Shown one piece after another: positions 12,939-27,900 of a stretch of DNA of 64,000 bases. Within the stretch, counting starts at the first letter, position 1. Each line of letters starts with the position of its first letter. The stretch is from Chrysoperla carnea (Eukaryota; Arthropoda; Insecta; Neuroptera; Chrysopidae). The DNA lies in assembly GCF_905475395.1 (NCBI RefSeq), contig NC_058339.1:39069172-39133171 (forward strand). Reading direction: 5' to 3'. Both the position numbers and the translations under genes were made by a program. Below the pieces are notes generated by a model that worked only from the letters and a program-made list of their open reading frames with translations, did no database searches and had not been told where the DNA came from.

Positions 12939-14282
12939 AAAATTAAATTTTTTTCAATTATATAAATTTTTCAATAATTTTTTTATTTTATTTTTCTTAT
13001 AAACCATTAAAACTTTTGATTTTTTTGAACTATTATAAAATCTAACAAATAAAATAAAATATTATAAAAGTATGATTAGATTATTTTTGTGTTGACCCCA
13101 ACATATAGGAAAAGGATGGTCGTAATAGAAGTTTTCTGATACAGGGAAAAATAACCCCACAAACTTAATCCATATAATTTTGATTGTTCTCATCCATAAT
13201 TGTATAACAAAATGCTTTGTCCTGAATGACAAACTGAAGGATCAACGCACAGCCACAGCCTAAATTGCTAGATGTGAAACTTGGAGGGTCTGTTCTTTGT
13301 ATGACATAGGCATCCGATAAGAAAGAATTTTCCGAAATTCTATCCCTAATGGAGTGAAATATGGGAATTAAATTTTGTATGAAAATCCGTTATTTTTGAG
13401 TCCACTACTTAACTGATTTTTGAGCCCATTACTTAACTGAAATTTTTTAAGACGTACCTGGTAACTACAATGAAAAAGTTTTCCGGTATTTCTCGTAGAT
13501 TTCAAGCAATTTTACGTCGGATTCTTTATAGCACGCCTAGAAGTGCCTTAGAATTTGTATCGGTGAGTTAGTCAGTCAAGCTTCAGGTTGGGCTATATGT
13601 ATTTTAGAATACAGTAACAAAGGCATTTTGCGTTTTACCTAGTTACATTAAAGACAGTATCATTATTTATATTAAATAGACAGTAGTAAAGGCATTTTGC
13701 GTTTTGTCTACCTAGTTTAAAGACAATTAACTTTTAAATGATATTACTACGCGAAAAGTTCAGAGAGAAATAAAGCGCGGAACCAAAAAGCTTTTGGTGA
13801 TATAAACTTTTTGGACGATATATCTCCCATTTACGAGGTAATGTCTCATTGAATAACCCTGTAAACAGTATAATATAAGAAGAATAGTTAATATTTTAGG
13901 TATGTATTTAGGGGCGCAAAATAAACATAAAAATTCCCTTTAAATTGGATTTTATTCTTATTCCTATCCCATAAACATGGGTCATGTTCTCAAACGTTAC
14001 AGGAGTAACTACAACTCTATAAGAAAATATTCATGTTTACGAACCTAAAATATTTACTATTCCTCTTGAAACACGCTGTGTAATATAATTACTTTGTAGT
14101 TGTACTACAATGATATAATTTTCCAAACACTCATCTGAAATAAAAATCGATTGATAAACATGAAAGATATGAGCAATTAAATAATTTTATCTATCTTTTT
14201 CTTGAAAAACAACTTTTGATGATAGATAAGTAGTCTCTATGACAGTCGCAATTTAGGACGCCATCACGTGCTATTTTCCTCT
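12939..14282. other. CNPPD1 3' UTR and convergent intergenic spacer
   Basis: CNPPD1 and CNOT1 converge here. The 3' UTR of CNPPD1 probably ends near 13070, after overlapping AATAAA motifs. A diverged tandem duplication lies at about 13611-13730; both units contain AAAGGCATTTTGCGTTTT. No gene is seen in the rest. Confidence 0.6.
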
Positions 14283-14290
14283 AATGCTAT

Positions 14291-14933
14291 TTTTTTTTTT
14301 TTTTTTTTAAGGTTTTAGGGCCGCATCGATTGCTAAGATCATTAGCAGCCCGTCCACAGGTACGCGACAAATAACAAATAAAACAGAATACAATTTTTTA
14401 AACAGGAATTGACATCACAAAAACAATAAACGCAACTCAAATTCAAACACTTTCCTTCTTTTTTCTTTTTCTCTTTTTCTTTCTTTTTCCTTCTTTTTTC
14501 TTTTCTTCATTGGAGAACACAAAACCAAATTAATGTTTCGTTCCTGGCCTGGGTCTAAGCCTTGGCTTGACGGACATTATGTAATCGTCATCGATGTGCA
14601 GGTACTCCTTAATGTAGGCCGAGAACTTATCGATTTCGTCCCTCGACCTAGCATACTTTCCCCTGACGAGTCCTGATTCCAGGATTGTACCAAAAGTGCT
14701 TACTAGTTCCAGATATTGCATGTCCCACGTGTAATCCGTGGGTAGGCAATCACTATCCGGATCCAGCAACACTGTAACTGGTCGAACGAGAATGATCCAA
14801 CAGCGATAGCTGTCGGCTTCGAACTTGACGTTGTAGCAACTGGCTGGACGTTGAATGAACAGCCAGTTGATACGCTACTCGGTGACGCGGCCATCTAACG
14901 ATCGCTCGAAGTGCTCACATCCAAATGCTATTT
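14291..14933 (-). mobile_element. Retro-inserted, poly(A)-tailed sequence of unknown origin
   Basis: On the minus strand this block starts at about 14933, carries a GC-richer open frame, a purine-rich stretch (14453-14512) and ends in a run of about 18 A (T run at 14291-14308 on the plus strand). It is flanked by AATGCTAT(TT) on both sides (14283-14292 and 14934-14943), a target-site duplication. Poly(A) plus duplication indicates reverse transcription by LINE machinery. The composition clearly differs from the AT-rich surroundings. It could be the 5'-truncated 3' end of a non-LTR element, a retrocopy of a cellular mRNA, or an integrated viral RNA. I cannot decide from the sequence. Confidence 0.75.
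14530..14874 (-). pseudogene. Open frame of the retro-inserted sequence, unrecognised
   Basis: A 114-codon frame runs from just after an in-frame TAG (14877-14875) to TAA at 14532-14530. It includes LLDPDSDCLPTDYTWDM and ends in the basic PRLRPRPGTKH. The same frame continues upstream of the TAG to the edge of the insert, which suggests an older, longer protein cut at its N-terminus and interrupted by a stop. A second frame overlaps it, starting with ATG at 14894 (MAASPSSVST). I do not recognise a family. GC-rich codon use is unlike Marf or CNOT1. Confidence 0.5.
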
Positions 14934-14943
14934 GTATATTTAA

Positions 14944-15961
14944 ATCTTTCATATTTTCTTAGTATTTTATATTATACAAAAATTGATTTCATATGATGTT
15001 TTGGATCGAGAACGACTCGAACGACAGTTGGGACAATAATTAAAAATATTATGACGCAGGCCTATTCTAGCCTAACTTTAAATTTCACTTCATTTAATCA
15101 TAAACTTTAACATTGAATTTTAATAACTATTATTTCAACTTTCATACATCGTTTCATTTGCTTACTAATAATTCAAAACATTTTTATGGAGTTGTTTTCG
15201 AATTCGAATATTGGCGCTAGCATATACATTCATTATTTTTAAAGAATATTGATTTAGAAAGGAACCATGTGGGTAATTGTATAAATTTTGAATAACTTAA
15301 CAATAGTAAACATTTGGATAACGCCAAATCTTCTATGTTAATGTTTTTTTTTTTTTTTTTTTTTTTTCTGGATAATTTGGATATTATAAGATAATTTAGT
15401 TAATTTTGAAACATATAAATAAAATATATATGCGAAATAGACTTTATTTATTGTTATATTAATAATCCTAACTAAAGTAATTACATTTACAAGTATATAG
15501 ATTCTTCAAAAAAAAAAAAGTAAAATAAAAATTGAATGAAATATACAGAAAATTGTTTCACAAAATATCTGTTGAAAAATATCACTTAAATCATAATTTT
15601 GACTATATAAATTAATCACAACACGTATTTATTTTGACAATAATGAATTGTAATTAATTACGTATCTATAAATAACAAAAAAAAAGTAGTAAATAATAAT
15701 AATAAACTGACAAAAATGATCAAATAAAATACAAAATGTTATTCGCTTACAAATTATTTACATTAAAATATTCTCGTTCGATCAAACACCTTGTTTGTTC
15801 AATCATAAAATAGTTGCAAAATCACTGTATTTTTTTTAATTTATAATTTTTATTTCTGTAAAATATTCTCTTTTATTCGTTTGAATATGTTCTTGATTTT
15901 TTTAAATAAATTATATGCACATATTTTTATAAACACTTTTTACGTGTAGTTTTGCTTACTA
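14944..15961. other. Intergenic, CNOT1 3' UTR side
   Basis: AT-rich DNA without a gene. A T run of about 28 bases lies at 15340-15367. The CNOT1 3' UTR occupies the right-hand part; on the minus strand an AATAAA lies near 15877-15872, about 85 bases after the stop. Confidence 0.6.
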
Positions 15962-18900
15962 TCACTCGGGCAATTCACCTTCTTGAGGTGGTACACCTGC
16001 TTTTTGTACCATACATGAACGTGCTACTGACTCAAATAATCTGGAACAAAAATTATGTAATTAATAATTTATTTATAATTACTAATTAGTGTAAATAAAA
16101 GTGAACAGAAAAGTGGGACGAGTATTCTACTTTTTAAAGAAATATCAACTGTTTTAATCAGGGGCGAATTTATGCGTAGACAAAGTAGGCCCGTGCCTAC
16201 GGCGTCAAAAAATTCGTTTCAATTTTTTGTTTAATAAAAATGTAAAAATGTGAATTTTTTTCAATTTTAGTCAATTTTGTGTGAAACAATCATTTGAAAA
16301 AGTCGCCACTTCACTTAAACTATATCTAGTCACTATGTTCGCAAATGTCACTATCCTGGAAGTTTTAGAACGTTTCTCGGAAATACTATAACCTAACCTT
16401 CCGTCTTGACTGAAGTATTTAAATCGTTTAAAATGAGTGATGGTAGACAACGACTAAGCGGGTATCAGTACTCTAAAGTTCGAACAGAACAGAACTTGCA
16501 CCAGGTGTATCCGATGATTGATATCGCATTAGAATGTTTACTTGCACTGCAATAGCAAATTGTACTGCGGAATGTTCATTTTCATGCTTGAAACATATCA
16601 AAACTTATTTGCGTTCCACGATGAAACAGAACAGGCTAAATTCTTTTGCTATAATGTGTATTGAAGTTGAAACTTTGCTACAAGTCGATCTGAACAAAAT
16701 CATCGATACATTTGCTAAATTTTTTAAACATTTGCTTTTGTTTTGTAAACCTTACTTATGATTAAAAAGTTATTTCATTTATTATATTAAATATTTTTCA
16801 ATTTCCAAATAAATAAGACAGATTTTTGTTTATAAAAAAAGGCGGCACTTTAATATCTGCCTATGGGCGACAAATTCGTAAATCCGCCCCTGGTTTTAAT
16901 ATAATGTAGACGAGTCACCATTAACTTAATTTTGATATTTCAAGTTTTCAGGGAATATCGATTCTACAGAAATTTAGTAAAATATTTTGTTTTATTAGAG
17001 ATCAGAGTGAGTTTTCTGTTTTGGAATATAGAACCTGAAAATACATATCTAACTCATCGAATTTAGTTACTCTTGTATATATTCCAATTCTTATTTTGCA
17101 AGGTCAAATAAGTTCTAAGCACTGATGTACGACGATTCAACAAATAGTTTTTCGAAAAAAAGAAAACTTTTGAATAAAGAAATTTTTACTTGATTGCGTT
17201 ATCATATTTTCAGAAAAACAAAAAGTTGTGTTTAAGGACCTTTGTTGTATCAGTATGCTTTGTACCTTACACCAGTGTAAGTAATTGTAATGAATAAAAA
17301 TATAATAACTTACTTTTCAATTTCTTGAGCACAATGCACGAATTCGTGGTTCCAAAATTTGTATGTTGGATTTTTAATTAGTTCAATGAATGTAATAAGC
17401 AGTCCCCATGGATGTGGTCGGTTTACAATAAGACGTTCAAGTAATACTCTTGTAATTTGTTCTTGAATACATTCTGTGTTTGCTTCAGCAAATAAATACA
17501 ATAGTGTACAAGAAAAATAATGAGTATGACTGTTTGGATATCTCAACTGATTTGCGATTGCATTTAAGAATAAATATCTGCCTTCCGTATCCAAATCAAC
17601 AGCCAAATTTTGGAATATGTCCATATGAGCGCTATGTGCTATTGTTGACATACTGGGAGTTAAACTCTTTCCACGTATGTAAGAAATAGCTTGTGTTCCA
17701 ACATATAATACAAGTGCGTTCATCAATGGAATATTGTATCTCATTCCAGGTTCATTTGATACTTGTAAATTTCCTCGTAATTCTGATAAAAATGTAACCG
17801 GTGCACGCGCTTTTAAGTATGAATCTAAATCCTTTTTAAAAGTTACTGGTTGAATTAGAGTTGCAAAATTTGTAAGTACTCTCGGTGCTAAACTTATTTC
17901 TGGTAACATATCCACTTTTAAATTCGGTGTAAATGGATCAGGTAATCTCATGTTACGCGGAAATGCAGATAATATTAAATTTCTCATTTGAATGCAATTT
18001 GGTGGAATTACATCACAGAATCCATAGTGATAATCGCATAAGAATTCTGGGAAATCATGAAGTAATACCAGAAGCACACGTAATGTACCTTTATACAGTA
18101 AAGTTACGGGTTTAGCTAATTCAGCATTTCGTAAATATGGTGCTAAAAATTTGAATAAGTCAATTAACAGTTGAGAATATATTCCCCACCCTTTTTGTTG
18201 AGGTGTTATGGCTAACATTCGGCCAATGAAAACGCGATGAGAAACTAATTCTAGCCATGCGTAGCAAAAACCACTGGCTTTTTCTGGACGTAAAATATGT
18301 AATGTATGACAGAAAGCTGTTAAAACTTGGAAATTGATCGCTTCTAAGACAGGTTCTGGTGCATTTAATTCCAAAAATAACATTATGAAAATTCGATGAT
18401 ATGGTAATTGTTGAAAATCTGTACCGTGTGTTTCATGATCAGTTAACAAACATCCGGCAACAATACCTAATACTTTATTTAGTAAGTTAATCTTTGTGTT
18501 TGTGTTATTCGAATCACCAGAATGTTTTACTAAAAGAGCGATTAAACGTACAAAGGCATCAAGCCAATGGAAACATCTAGTTCGAACAACACCCGTTGCA
18601 ATTGACTGATCAGCCATGCATCTATAAACTATCTCAACACAGATTTGAGTTGATAATCGGAAAAATCGGGTAATTAAATCGTCAGTTTTTAATATTCCAT
18701 GAACGTTCATTTGATGGACGAACATGCTGAATGCTTTCGTTGGATCACGTCCGGTTGTTGGTAGATGATAGCTGTTAACCCATTCCTTTAAAAGGAAGTC
18801 GGTTTTTTCCATAAGACCAGGTGGATCATCATAATCACGAGCCTAAAAATAAAATAAAATAATTTCAGCATAAGAAAATTTTGAAAAGTTTTATATAAAA

Positions 18901-21900
18901 CAAAGTAGAAGAAAATAAAAACTCTCATAATTGAAGGTAGCGGGAATTTGTAAATTAAAATGTCAGTGGTAATGATTTAAATAAAAATTAATTTAAAAGA
19001 AAAAACTCGTTGTATTTATTCAGCTATGTAATAGAGTTAAACGTAAAAGTAATACTTACTCGTACTTGAAGAATTCCAGAATGAATATGAACAGTTGGCC
19101 CGTGAGCTCGATCACCCATAAAACCAGATTGTTCATGATTTTGTCGAATAAATTCGATCAAAGTGGTAAGTCCCTCTGGTGGCTGTCTTGAATGTGCAGC
19201 TATTCTAGCTAATTGTTCAATAACATTAAAGAAATCTGCTTCGGTGACGGTATTTACAGAATTTCCTCTTTCTTCAACCAAATACATTTGAATTAATTGC
19301 ATACAGAATGCTACAGCCATATAATTGTTTCCATTATCCATACTTGATGCTAACATTAAATCTAACTGTGGCATATTTACAAGATGAGCTCTAATTAATG
19401 TATCTACAGCTTCAATATTAAAACGTAATTCTTCTCTACATTCAGTTAAGCATCTAGTAACATGTTTATTTGTCCATTGTATTCCATATGCACGTGGATC
19501 TTGCATAGATCTCAAAACTTTAACATGAATATCACGATATCGTACAACAATTGGATCAGGTTGTTCACCATTCATTTGTGGAAGACCATCTTGTAGCCCT
19601 TCTACAGCTTTTTGCACTAATGTCATTGCTGAAACAACATCTCGTACTCTTCTCGCACAAATAATGCATTCTAAAAGTGAATGCATATTTTGTGCCATTC
19701 CATGTAATCCAGCTTGACCTACGCAAGCTTGCAAAAATTGTTGTACTTCTTCTGCTAGTTTATCGTAAACTACTCCAAGCTCATCAGTAGCTGCAGTTTG
19801 GAATGGTGCTAATGTTTGAGGAGCAGTTGCTGGTGCCGGAGTTGGTGGTAAAATAGCAACTTGGTCTTGAGAAATAGCTGCCACCGAAGATGTCACTTTT
19901 GGTGTAAATAGTGATGTATCTCTTTCACTTATTGGAAGAAATCCAGGAATATTTCTAGCAAATTCTTCATAAACTGTCATTTGTTGTGGAGAAATACCTC
20001 CTACTTTTAATCGTATAGGTTCAGGCATTCTTTCGGCTTGATATGCTAACGCTATTGGATCACAATAACGTCGTCCTTCGGCTCGAGAGCGTTGTCGAAT
20101 TTCGAAATCATTCATTAATCGTTTCTCAATTTCTGGTATTGCCTTTTCAATAGCAGTCTTCTGTATGATTGCACAGGCTAATTCCATATTTTCTTGAGCC
20201 ACAACTGCTGCTACTTGTTCCACAAGCTCTTTTTGTGGACCAGCAGCACCCATTAGCGTACTCATTAAAGCTGATTTTAAATTTGTACTAATTGACGTGA
20301 CTAACTGATCACGACATGTTATCATTGCCATGCCAGCAGTTAAATTGCGTACCATATGATGAGCAGCGATTCGCATGCGACTTTCATCTGAATCAAGAGC
20401 AAAATCTTTCCGAACAATTTGTTCACAAGTTGTTAATGCAATTTTAATACTACGATCAACCACAAGACCTAACCATTCTTGAATTGCTCGTTCGATAGCT
20501 GGACGAACTAATTGTTTCAATTGTGGATGTGTTTGGAACAAAGCTAATGAACTGTTTATTGATAGATGAGTTAATACTGCAGTTGCAGCTGGTAAATGAA
20601 TATCCATGTAACTAAACCTTGGTTCAGGAGGGCCTTGCTGCTGGGAATTTGTAGGCGCTGGCGGACCTGAAGTTGAACTAGATGGACTACTTGCAACTGT
20701 GGGTAATTCTTCCGCAACTGTCGTTGCCATGGTAGTAGCCATTATTTGATTTTCGACTTTCTTCAGAGGCTGTGATAGTTGATATTCTAGCATTCTTAAG
20801 CGATTAGTATCCTTTAAGTAAATAGCTGGTTTCAAGTCGGTCACATCAATGTTCAAATTTTTACATAAAACTTCGATTTCAAATTTAAGATTTAATTTTA
20901 AATCGGGTTCTTGATGAAGTTCAGCTAGAACATTCATTATGGCCATAGTCCATGGATTTGGTGGTTTAAAAACTTTACTTTTTGCACATGATTCTAAAAC
21001 TTTCGCAACAAATGGTACAACATACAACAATTCTTGTTGACCTTTATGGTACGCTTCAACTAGTAATGATTTCAAATCAATATCAATTTGTAATATTGGC
21101 TTGTTTCTTCCTAAAGTTAGCATTCCTAACCAATGTCCCAAATTTTTTAACAATGATCTATCCGAAAAATTGGCTATTCCTTTATCTGACCGTAAAAGTA
21201 CTTTGATATTTCTAAATGTTTCTTTTGTAACCATTTTATTAACTTCGGGCATTTTAAGAACGTCGAGGAAATTTGAATATAACGCATGGAAATTTAATTC
21301 AATTGAAGCTCGTTTCATTACTAGGTACTGCGATATCCATGGCCAAAATTCTTCAGTTACTAATTCTCGCAATTCATCACATTTACTTTGAAGATTTAAT
21401 TGACTTAGATTGTTGAATATAAAAGCAGTTTTATCTTGCAATGATTCGGGTGGTACAGTTACTTTCTCTTCCTTTTCGGTTGCTACTAATAATGTATCAA
21501 TATTTGTAGCATTTGCAATTGAAGGTCGACTACTAAGATTGGCTCCTGAAAAAATTAGAAACATTATTTAAAATAAATTGGTTAATAAGATCCTCTTGTA
21601 ACGCGTTTATTTAAAATGACGATTTACATAAGAAACAGCTACAATAAGAATATTTATTAAAATAAAAAATCATCATTCTAGATTGTTCATTTACCGAGAA
21701 AACGGTGATAAATTTTCTTGTTCTAAGAAATACTCAAGAGTATGTAAATTGACATTTTTTTTATTTATTAATTTTTTTTCCTATTTATAGTATGGCAGTA
21801 TTGAAGTCATAGCACTCTAATCAAATCAGCAATAGATTTTTATTCAAGGCTGTTATTTAGGTTGCGTTCCGATATACACTGTGAGCACTGCTCACTGCTG

Positions 21901-24900
21901 TTACTGGAGAGAAAATCCCATACCTTAATACCAATGACTTAATGAAACGTCATGAATCAGCGCCATTTTTGTTTTTTAAGCACTGACGTTTTAGACGTAA
22001 GGTACTCTCAGTGCTTTGGTCACGTGATCAAATTCAAATAGCACCAGTTTTATAATATTTTGCGTCAATTATTAATATAAATAAATCATTATAATTATAA
22101 AATGTTAAGTAAAATTGTTTTATTAATCAAAATTTTAGGCATTACATTCATGTTAAATGAAAATATAACATTTTAACTAAATAAAACTGCAAATATTTTT
22201 ATTATAAGTAAAAAAAATTAACTTTTTCAACTAATCTTGAATATATAATAAATATTCATCAAATATTTAAAAATATAACAATATTCAAACAATAAATTAT
22301 TTCGTTGAACAGCGAACTTTTTAATGAAAATTATTTTCGTTTTACAACAGTGTCAAAAAAACGGGGTAACAGTATACTGGCCTGCGTTCCGTTTTAACCA
22401 GTAACCAATATAGCTGACTAAAAAGGAACGGCTTCGTAGTATTCTGAAAAAATGTCATATCCTACAGTGGTCCCAATGTACATCGGAATATATCCTTAAT
22501 ATCGAAATCATTTTCAAGAATTTGAATTCAGCGCGCTTAAGCATTCGGATATTTTCCCCTAAATTTATTATCCAATATACATATCCCTAAATATGTCTGT
22601 TGACGGTAAAACAAAGACAAACACCAAGTTTTTAGTGATATTTTATACATCAAGAGGTTTTTCACTAAACATCTTGTGCCAATTTTGTTTATATAAACTA
22701 TTTCCGGTTAAATTGAACAAAGATAATAATAAGGGGCCGTGTATTATCGCATAATTTTAATTACATATCTTAAACGGTACGGTACAATGCTGCTTTAGTG
22801 TTAAATAAATTTTCTTTGATAATCCAAATTTACCCAAAGTTATTTTTTACAATATCTTTTGCTTTACTTATTGAACTGTATACTATTAAGGTAAATACTA
22901 TTTTGCAACAATCCGAAAGTTGCTAAGTTTAGTGAAATAGTTATGTCCTTGCTTTTATGTATGCTCTTGATGCTTCTACTAAGTATGTTCCATATATAAT
23001 AAACTCATTTTTAGACCAAATTAAAAATCTATAACAAATAAAAAATTACCTGGTGCAACGGATTTCACTGGATTATTGGTAGTTGTTGTTACATTTGTGC
23101 TGGTAGACAAACTACTTTTGTATACAGGTGGTGTTTGTGTTGTAGTTGGTGCTAAAATGTTAGCTAAACTGGTTGGTAAAACTGGACCTTGTGGTTTATT
23201 TGGCGGCTCCATACTTTGTAATCCATACTCAACATATTCAATTAAATGTGGAGGAAATTCATTAAAATGTTGAATAGCACGAACATGCTCACAATACTTA
23301 TGATAATCTTTCAATCGAGACTTAAAGCGATCTAATGCAGCAATACCAAAGTAATACATTTTTGAACCTTCTGATTTTCTTAAAGCATCCAAAACAAATC
23401 TTAATGCTAGTCCTAAAGCCATGTAACTAGTAACTAAACCACGTTCAATAATACCACCAAACAGTTGAGCAGTTATCTGTAATTCTTTATCTGGATATTG
23501 TGGGAAAAACCGATATTCCTCGAATAAATTTCTTAACATACAATTAAATACTTCACGTTCTCGTTTTGAAGGAGATTCTTGGAATTTTTTTAGCATGTCT
23601 AAAACTTCATCAATTGATAATGTAGGATGTGGGGGATGATTGTATATCCTTTGAAAATAGCTATTTGCTTCATCTTCAATTTCTTTTGACACATTGGGGG
23701 CCATTTCCGGGAATAAATTTGTATCAGATATTCGCTGTGGTTTGTCAAGACCAGGAGTTGGGGCCATTCGACCTAGCGATCCACCCACACCAGATACTAA
23801 TGATGCACCACTTCCTACTGGTCCAGTATGTTGTAAAGGCATTAATGGGAATGGGCTATTCGAAGGTCCAGGTGCCATTATTCGAGATGGTGATCCTGGT
23901 GTTGAAACTAATGGACCTAGAGCACCTGGTAAACTAAATGCAGATCCACTAGGCCCACCAATAGATAGGGTAGCAAGATTTGAGCTTAAACCAGCCATTG
24001 GATCAACAGCTTGAGTATTGAATAAGTGTCCGCCTATGTTTGAAGGATTGAATGGCGTTTCAATACCACGATGTGTTCGAATGACTCCTGGTGGTGCTTG
24101 TCGTGTTTTTGATAGAAGTAAAGAACAATTTGCAGCCATTGTTAAAATTGCATCTGAACATTCAGCTGATACACCACTGGTAATGCAAACCTAGAAAAAC
24201 AAGTTTTTTATAGTTAGAGAAAGTATGCCAAATGATAATTAAAATTTTTATCTTCTGACACAAAAAAAAAAGCTTTTTAAGCCTTTGTCTATCTGTCACT
24301 TTGTTTTCTAGCTGGACTCAATGTATCAATTTCAAAGTAGTTTTTAATTTATTTAATGCTAATTTAACAGTCGTTCTTTGTCTTAAAAACTTTCGATTAA
24401 TGTTTTAATTATTTGTGTCTGCTAAATAATTTAAATAAATTTTGACGTCTCGGTCAAGTTTAGAATATAAAGACTTCTAAAGTAATCATTCAATTAGATG
24501 ATTACATTTGTCCATTTAAAGACTATTTCTAGGCTGGGAGATGACAATAATATGTGTAATTTAACATCGTGGGATTTTTTCTGGGAGCTATATTAAACTT
24601 GCTCTAGTACCCCAACAATGATCGAAAAGTTAAAACAATATCGGAGTAGAAAATTGCAAATTCTAATCATGCAATTTTTTGAGGTACTCATTCGAAAAAT
24701 ATTATACTCCATTATTAACCGTGCAGTATTTGTACTTTGAATTAAAATAAAATATGACAACATTTTCTAGAAAATATCTTGTAAAACTATATCTTACTTT
24801 TTAAAACCTAGTTTTTAAAAAATTTTAATAAAATTTACCTGTAGACAATTGAGCATTGTCGCTAGAGTTTCATGTGGTAATTGTGCAGCTTTAGGTTGTG

Positions 24901-27900
24901 TATCTTCACTTTTTCCACCCATAATTTGTGGACAACGTCTTTGCAAAAATTTAATGCAAGCTGATACAAAACTTTCACCATGTTCTCGAATTTTGTCAGT
25001 TAACCATTTTTCAAGTTTTAAATATTCTCTGCGTGATGCTAAACACGCTAAATCAATAACGAATGCAAATGATTGCGCATTTAATAACATCGATAATGCC
25101 TTTAAGTCTTGAGCAACATCTAAAATTCTTGATAATCTGGTTTGATCATGATCTCCTCGAACATACCACTCAGCCATTGCATGCATGATAATTGGTTTAA
25201 TATTAATAGTTTGTGCATGCCATGTGTGGTGTAATATTATAGCTGAATTTGGGTGATTTCCAAGGAAAATTGGTATTAAATTTGTAAGTAGTTCTTGTCG
25301 TAGCACAGTAATTGGTGGATTTATTTGTAATAAAGCCAAAACCAACACATCAGGACAATTTTGTACTGGGAATTTGAACAGTTCCTGTACTTGAGGATAC
25401 AACCCCCGTTCAGACATATGTAGCAAGAGCTCAACCAAATTCAACGAACGCCATGTTCCAATTTCTTTGTTATCAGATTCTGGTGGGGCTTTTAATACAT
25501 CGACTGATACCGAGTGGAAATGGTAATCAACAAAACAGAAAATGTCCGGATTCTTTAAAATGTGTTGAATAAGGCTAAATTGCCCTTCTATATTTTTCCA
25601 ATGTCTGTATAGACTATCAACAGGAAATAATTCTGGATGAAAACCATTATTTTGTAATCCAAGTCGTAATGTTGTAAATAATAGATTTAATCCAGCTCGA
25701 TCTTTGATTATAAATTCAGGATGATCTAATTCAATTACCACATCAGTCCAAGATAGATTTGGTGCAACTTCTTTTAATGCTTGTACAAAAATATCTACAT
25801 TCCAATTATTAGATCGACATTCTGCATTTTGATTTTGTTTATCTTTTTGATCTGATGAACCTGACCAAAAAGCACCCGGAGTTTGTAGACCTAATCCTGA
25901 ACCATCTTCAATACTTGTATTGGTACGACACATTGTTGAAATAACGCAGGCGACACTTAGTGGTGTAATTTCCCGATTGGTTAAACTTCGTAGCACATTC
26001 CGACATTCTTCCAAAGATGATGTGAAGTTATATCCCATTTCAGCAATAATATCGGCTAGTGAACTATCCATTAGTCCACCGGATATGCTTCCTTCCGTAC
26101 TCATTTTTGTAGGTGATAATTCAGCTTCAGACGAATACAATAATGGAGCTAAAACAATTGGAACGTGTTCTCGTGGAAAATCACGTTGCAATGATCGTAT
26201 AAATTCTGTAATTGTTTCTTGAGATATTCCTAGTTCTTTTGATTTTTCAATAGCTGATGAAAGTATTAAATGTAATATTTCAGGACTTGTATCATGAAGA
26301 CCTTCTTGTTGAGAACTACTACGTTCTGTATCTAAATAGGATTGCACTAATGGTGGTAATCGATTTCTAACATAGACTGTTGCACAATTGGCTATTTCTG
26401 AATTACTTGAATGTTTTAGAGCTAATGCAATTGCAACTTCTTGTACAGCAGATAATCGTAAAATTCGGCTTAGTTGTTGAAACGATTGTATTCCTAATTT
26501 AAAACCCTGAAAAAAATATTTGTATCAACATTCATGTACGATATAATTTTTTCAGAAAGAATAATTTAATTTAAATTTATATTTAGAAATAATCAACTAG
26601 GTATCAAAACATCGACTAGGCATCAAAATTACCATAAATTAAAATGGTCTAAGAAAATTTAGAAATTTTTGTGCATCAACACGAAAATGAAGGTTCTAAA
26701 TGTAATGAAATTTGGCATAAACAATATTTACATCAAAATAAAAGGCCATACGTAGTTTTTTGAAGAAAAATACTCAACAAAAAATAAAAAATTCAACCTT
26801 TAGTCCTCCAGTTTTATATTTAGATTGATAATTCAAGATTTCATTACGTTTTAATACTTTTTTCGAAATATGGAAGCACAAAAATTGCTAAATTTATTTA
26901 GGATGTTTTATAAGCTTATTATTGACTACTAAACTTCAACTGATCGATAACAAAATTTGATAAAAGTTTATATATAATATCGAGAATAAAATCAACTTTT
27001 TTTATTCACATCTGGACTTATAATTTTATCAAAAAAGAAAATTTCGCTTTCCAAACATTTCGGAGTAACTTGGTTATCGCTATAAAAATCATTTTAATAA
27101 ATCTAATTGAATCAAGTGATGTACTGATATTTTTGATAATTAAATATAGAAAATTTCATTTTTACATTTATTGAATTGCAAATGTGATATGTGGCATTCC
27201 AGAAATGAAACCTATTTCAATCCGAAAAAGAATCAAAGCCACTTGTCCCACACATGTCCGACTCAGATAAAAATAAATCTGAATATAATTATCCTATAAA
27301 AAGAAGTTATTATTTTTTTTCATACATCGTCGAACTTTGCTAACCAGGAAATCGTATTCGACATAATTTTCAGATTTTATGATATTACTGAATATTTTAT
27401 TTTAGACTTATATTGAGAGTTCTACAAGCCGATTCACAAATTTTACAATGCTAGCATATATAGTGTGTCCCCGGATAGAGGTAACTATAACTGTAAATTT
27501 TCTTATTTTGCATTTTAAGAAAAAAAATCATTCTTTATAAGAAGTTTTGCTTATTCTGAAAAGTATGTAGGTATATTTAAAACTTCCCAATAATATACAG
27601 GGTAGCCAAAAATTTGAAATTACTATTTTTATTTTTGGTAAACTACCCGTCTTTTTTATAAGTTGGCGAAATGTTACTAAGAAATGTTCCTCGCAATTAA
27701 AAATTATGACTCTATGCAAAATATCAAGAAGATCCGTGTACTTTAATTATAGCACCATTTTTTATTTGAACAAAAGCTTTAATTATAAAAAAAATGTAAG
27801 AAAGAAAATAATAATAAATCCATTAACATGTACTACCCGAGAGTGTAATTTTTTGTGGACTAGTTTAGAAAATTAAAAAGAAAATTTATTTTCTCGGAAA

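Noticed and set aside
14312-14359. 48-nt exon on the plus strand (T tract, AAG, 16 open codons, CAG|GTACGC)
   Set aside because: The T tract is the poly(A) tail of the retro-inserted sequence on the other strand, and no neighbouring plus-strand exon fits.
17480-26222. Plus-strand open frames inside CNOT1 exons
   Set aside because: They are antisense to highly conserved CNOT1 coding sequence.
27528-27719. 63-aa open frame
   Set aside because: It lies wholly in the left arm of the foldback element in a CNOT1 intron.
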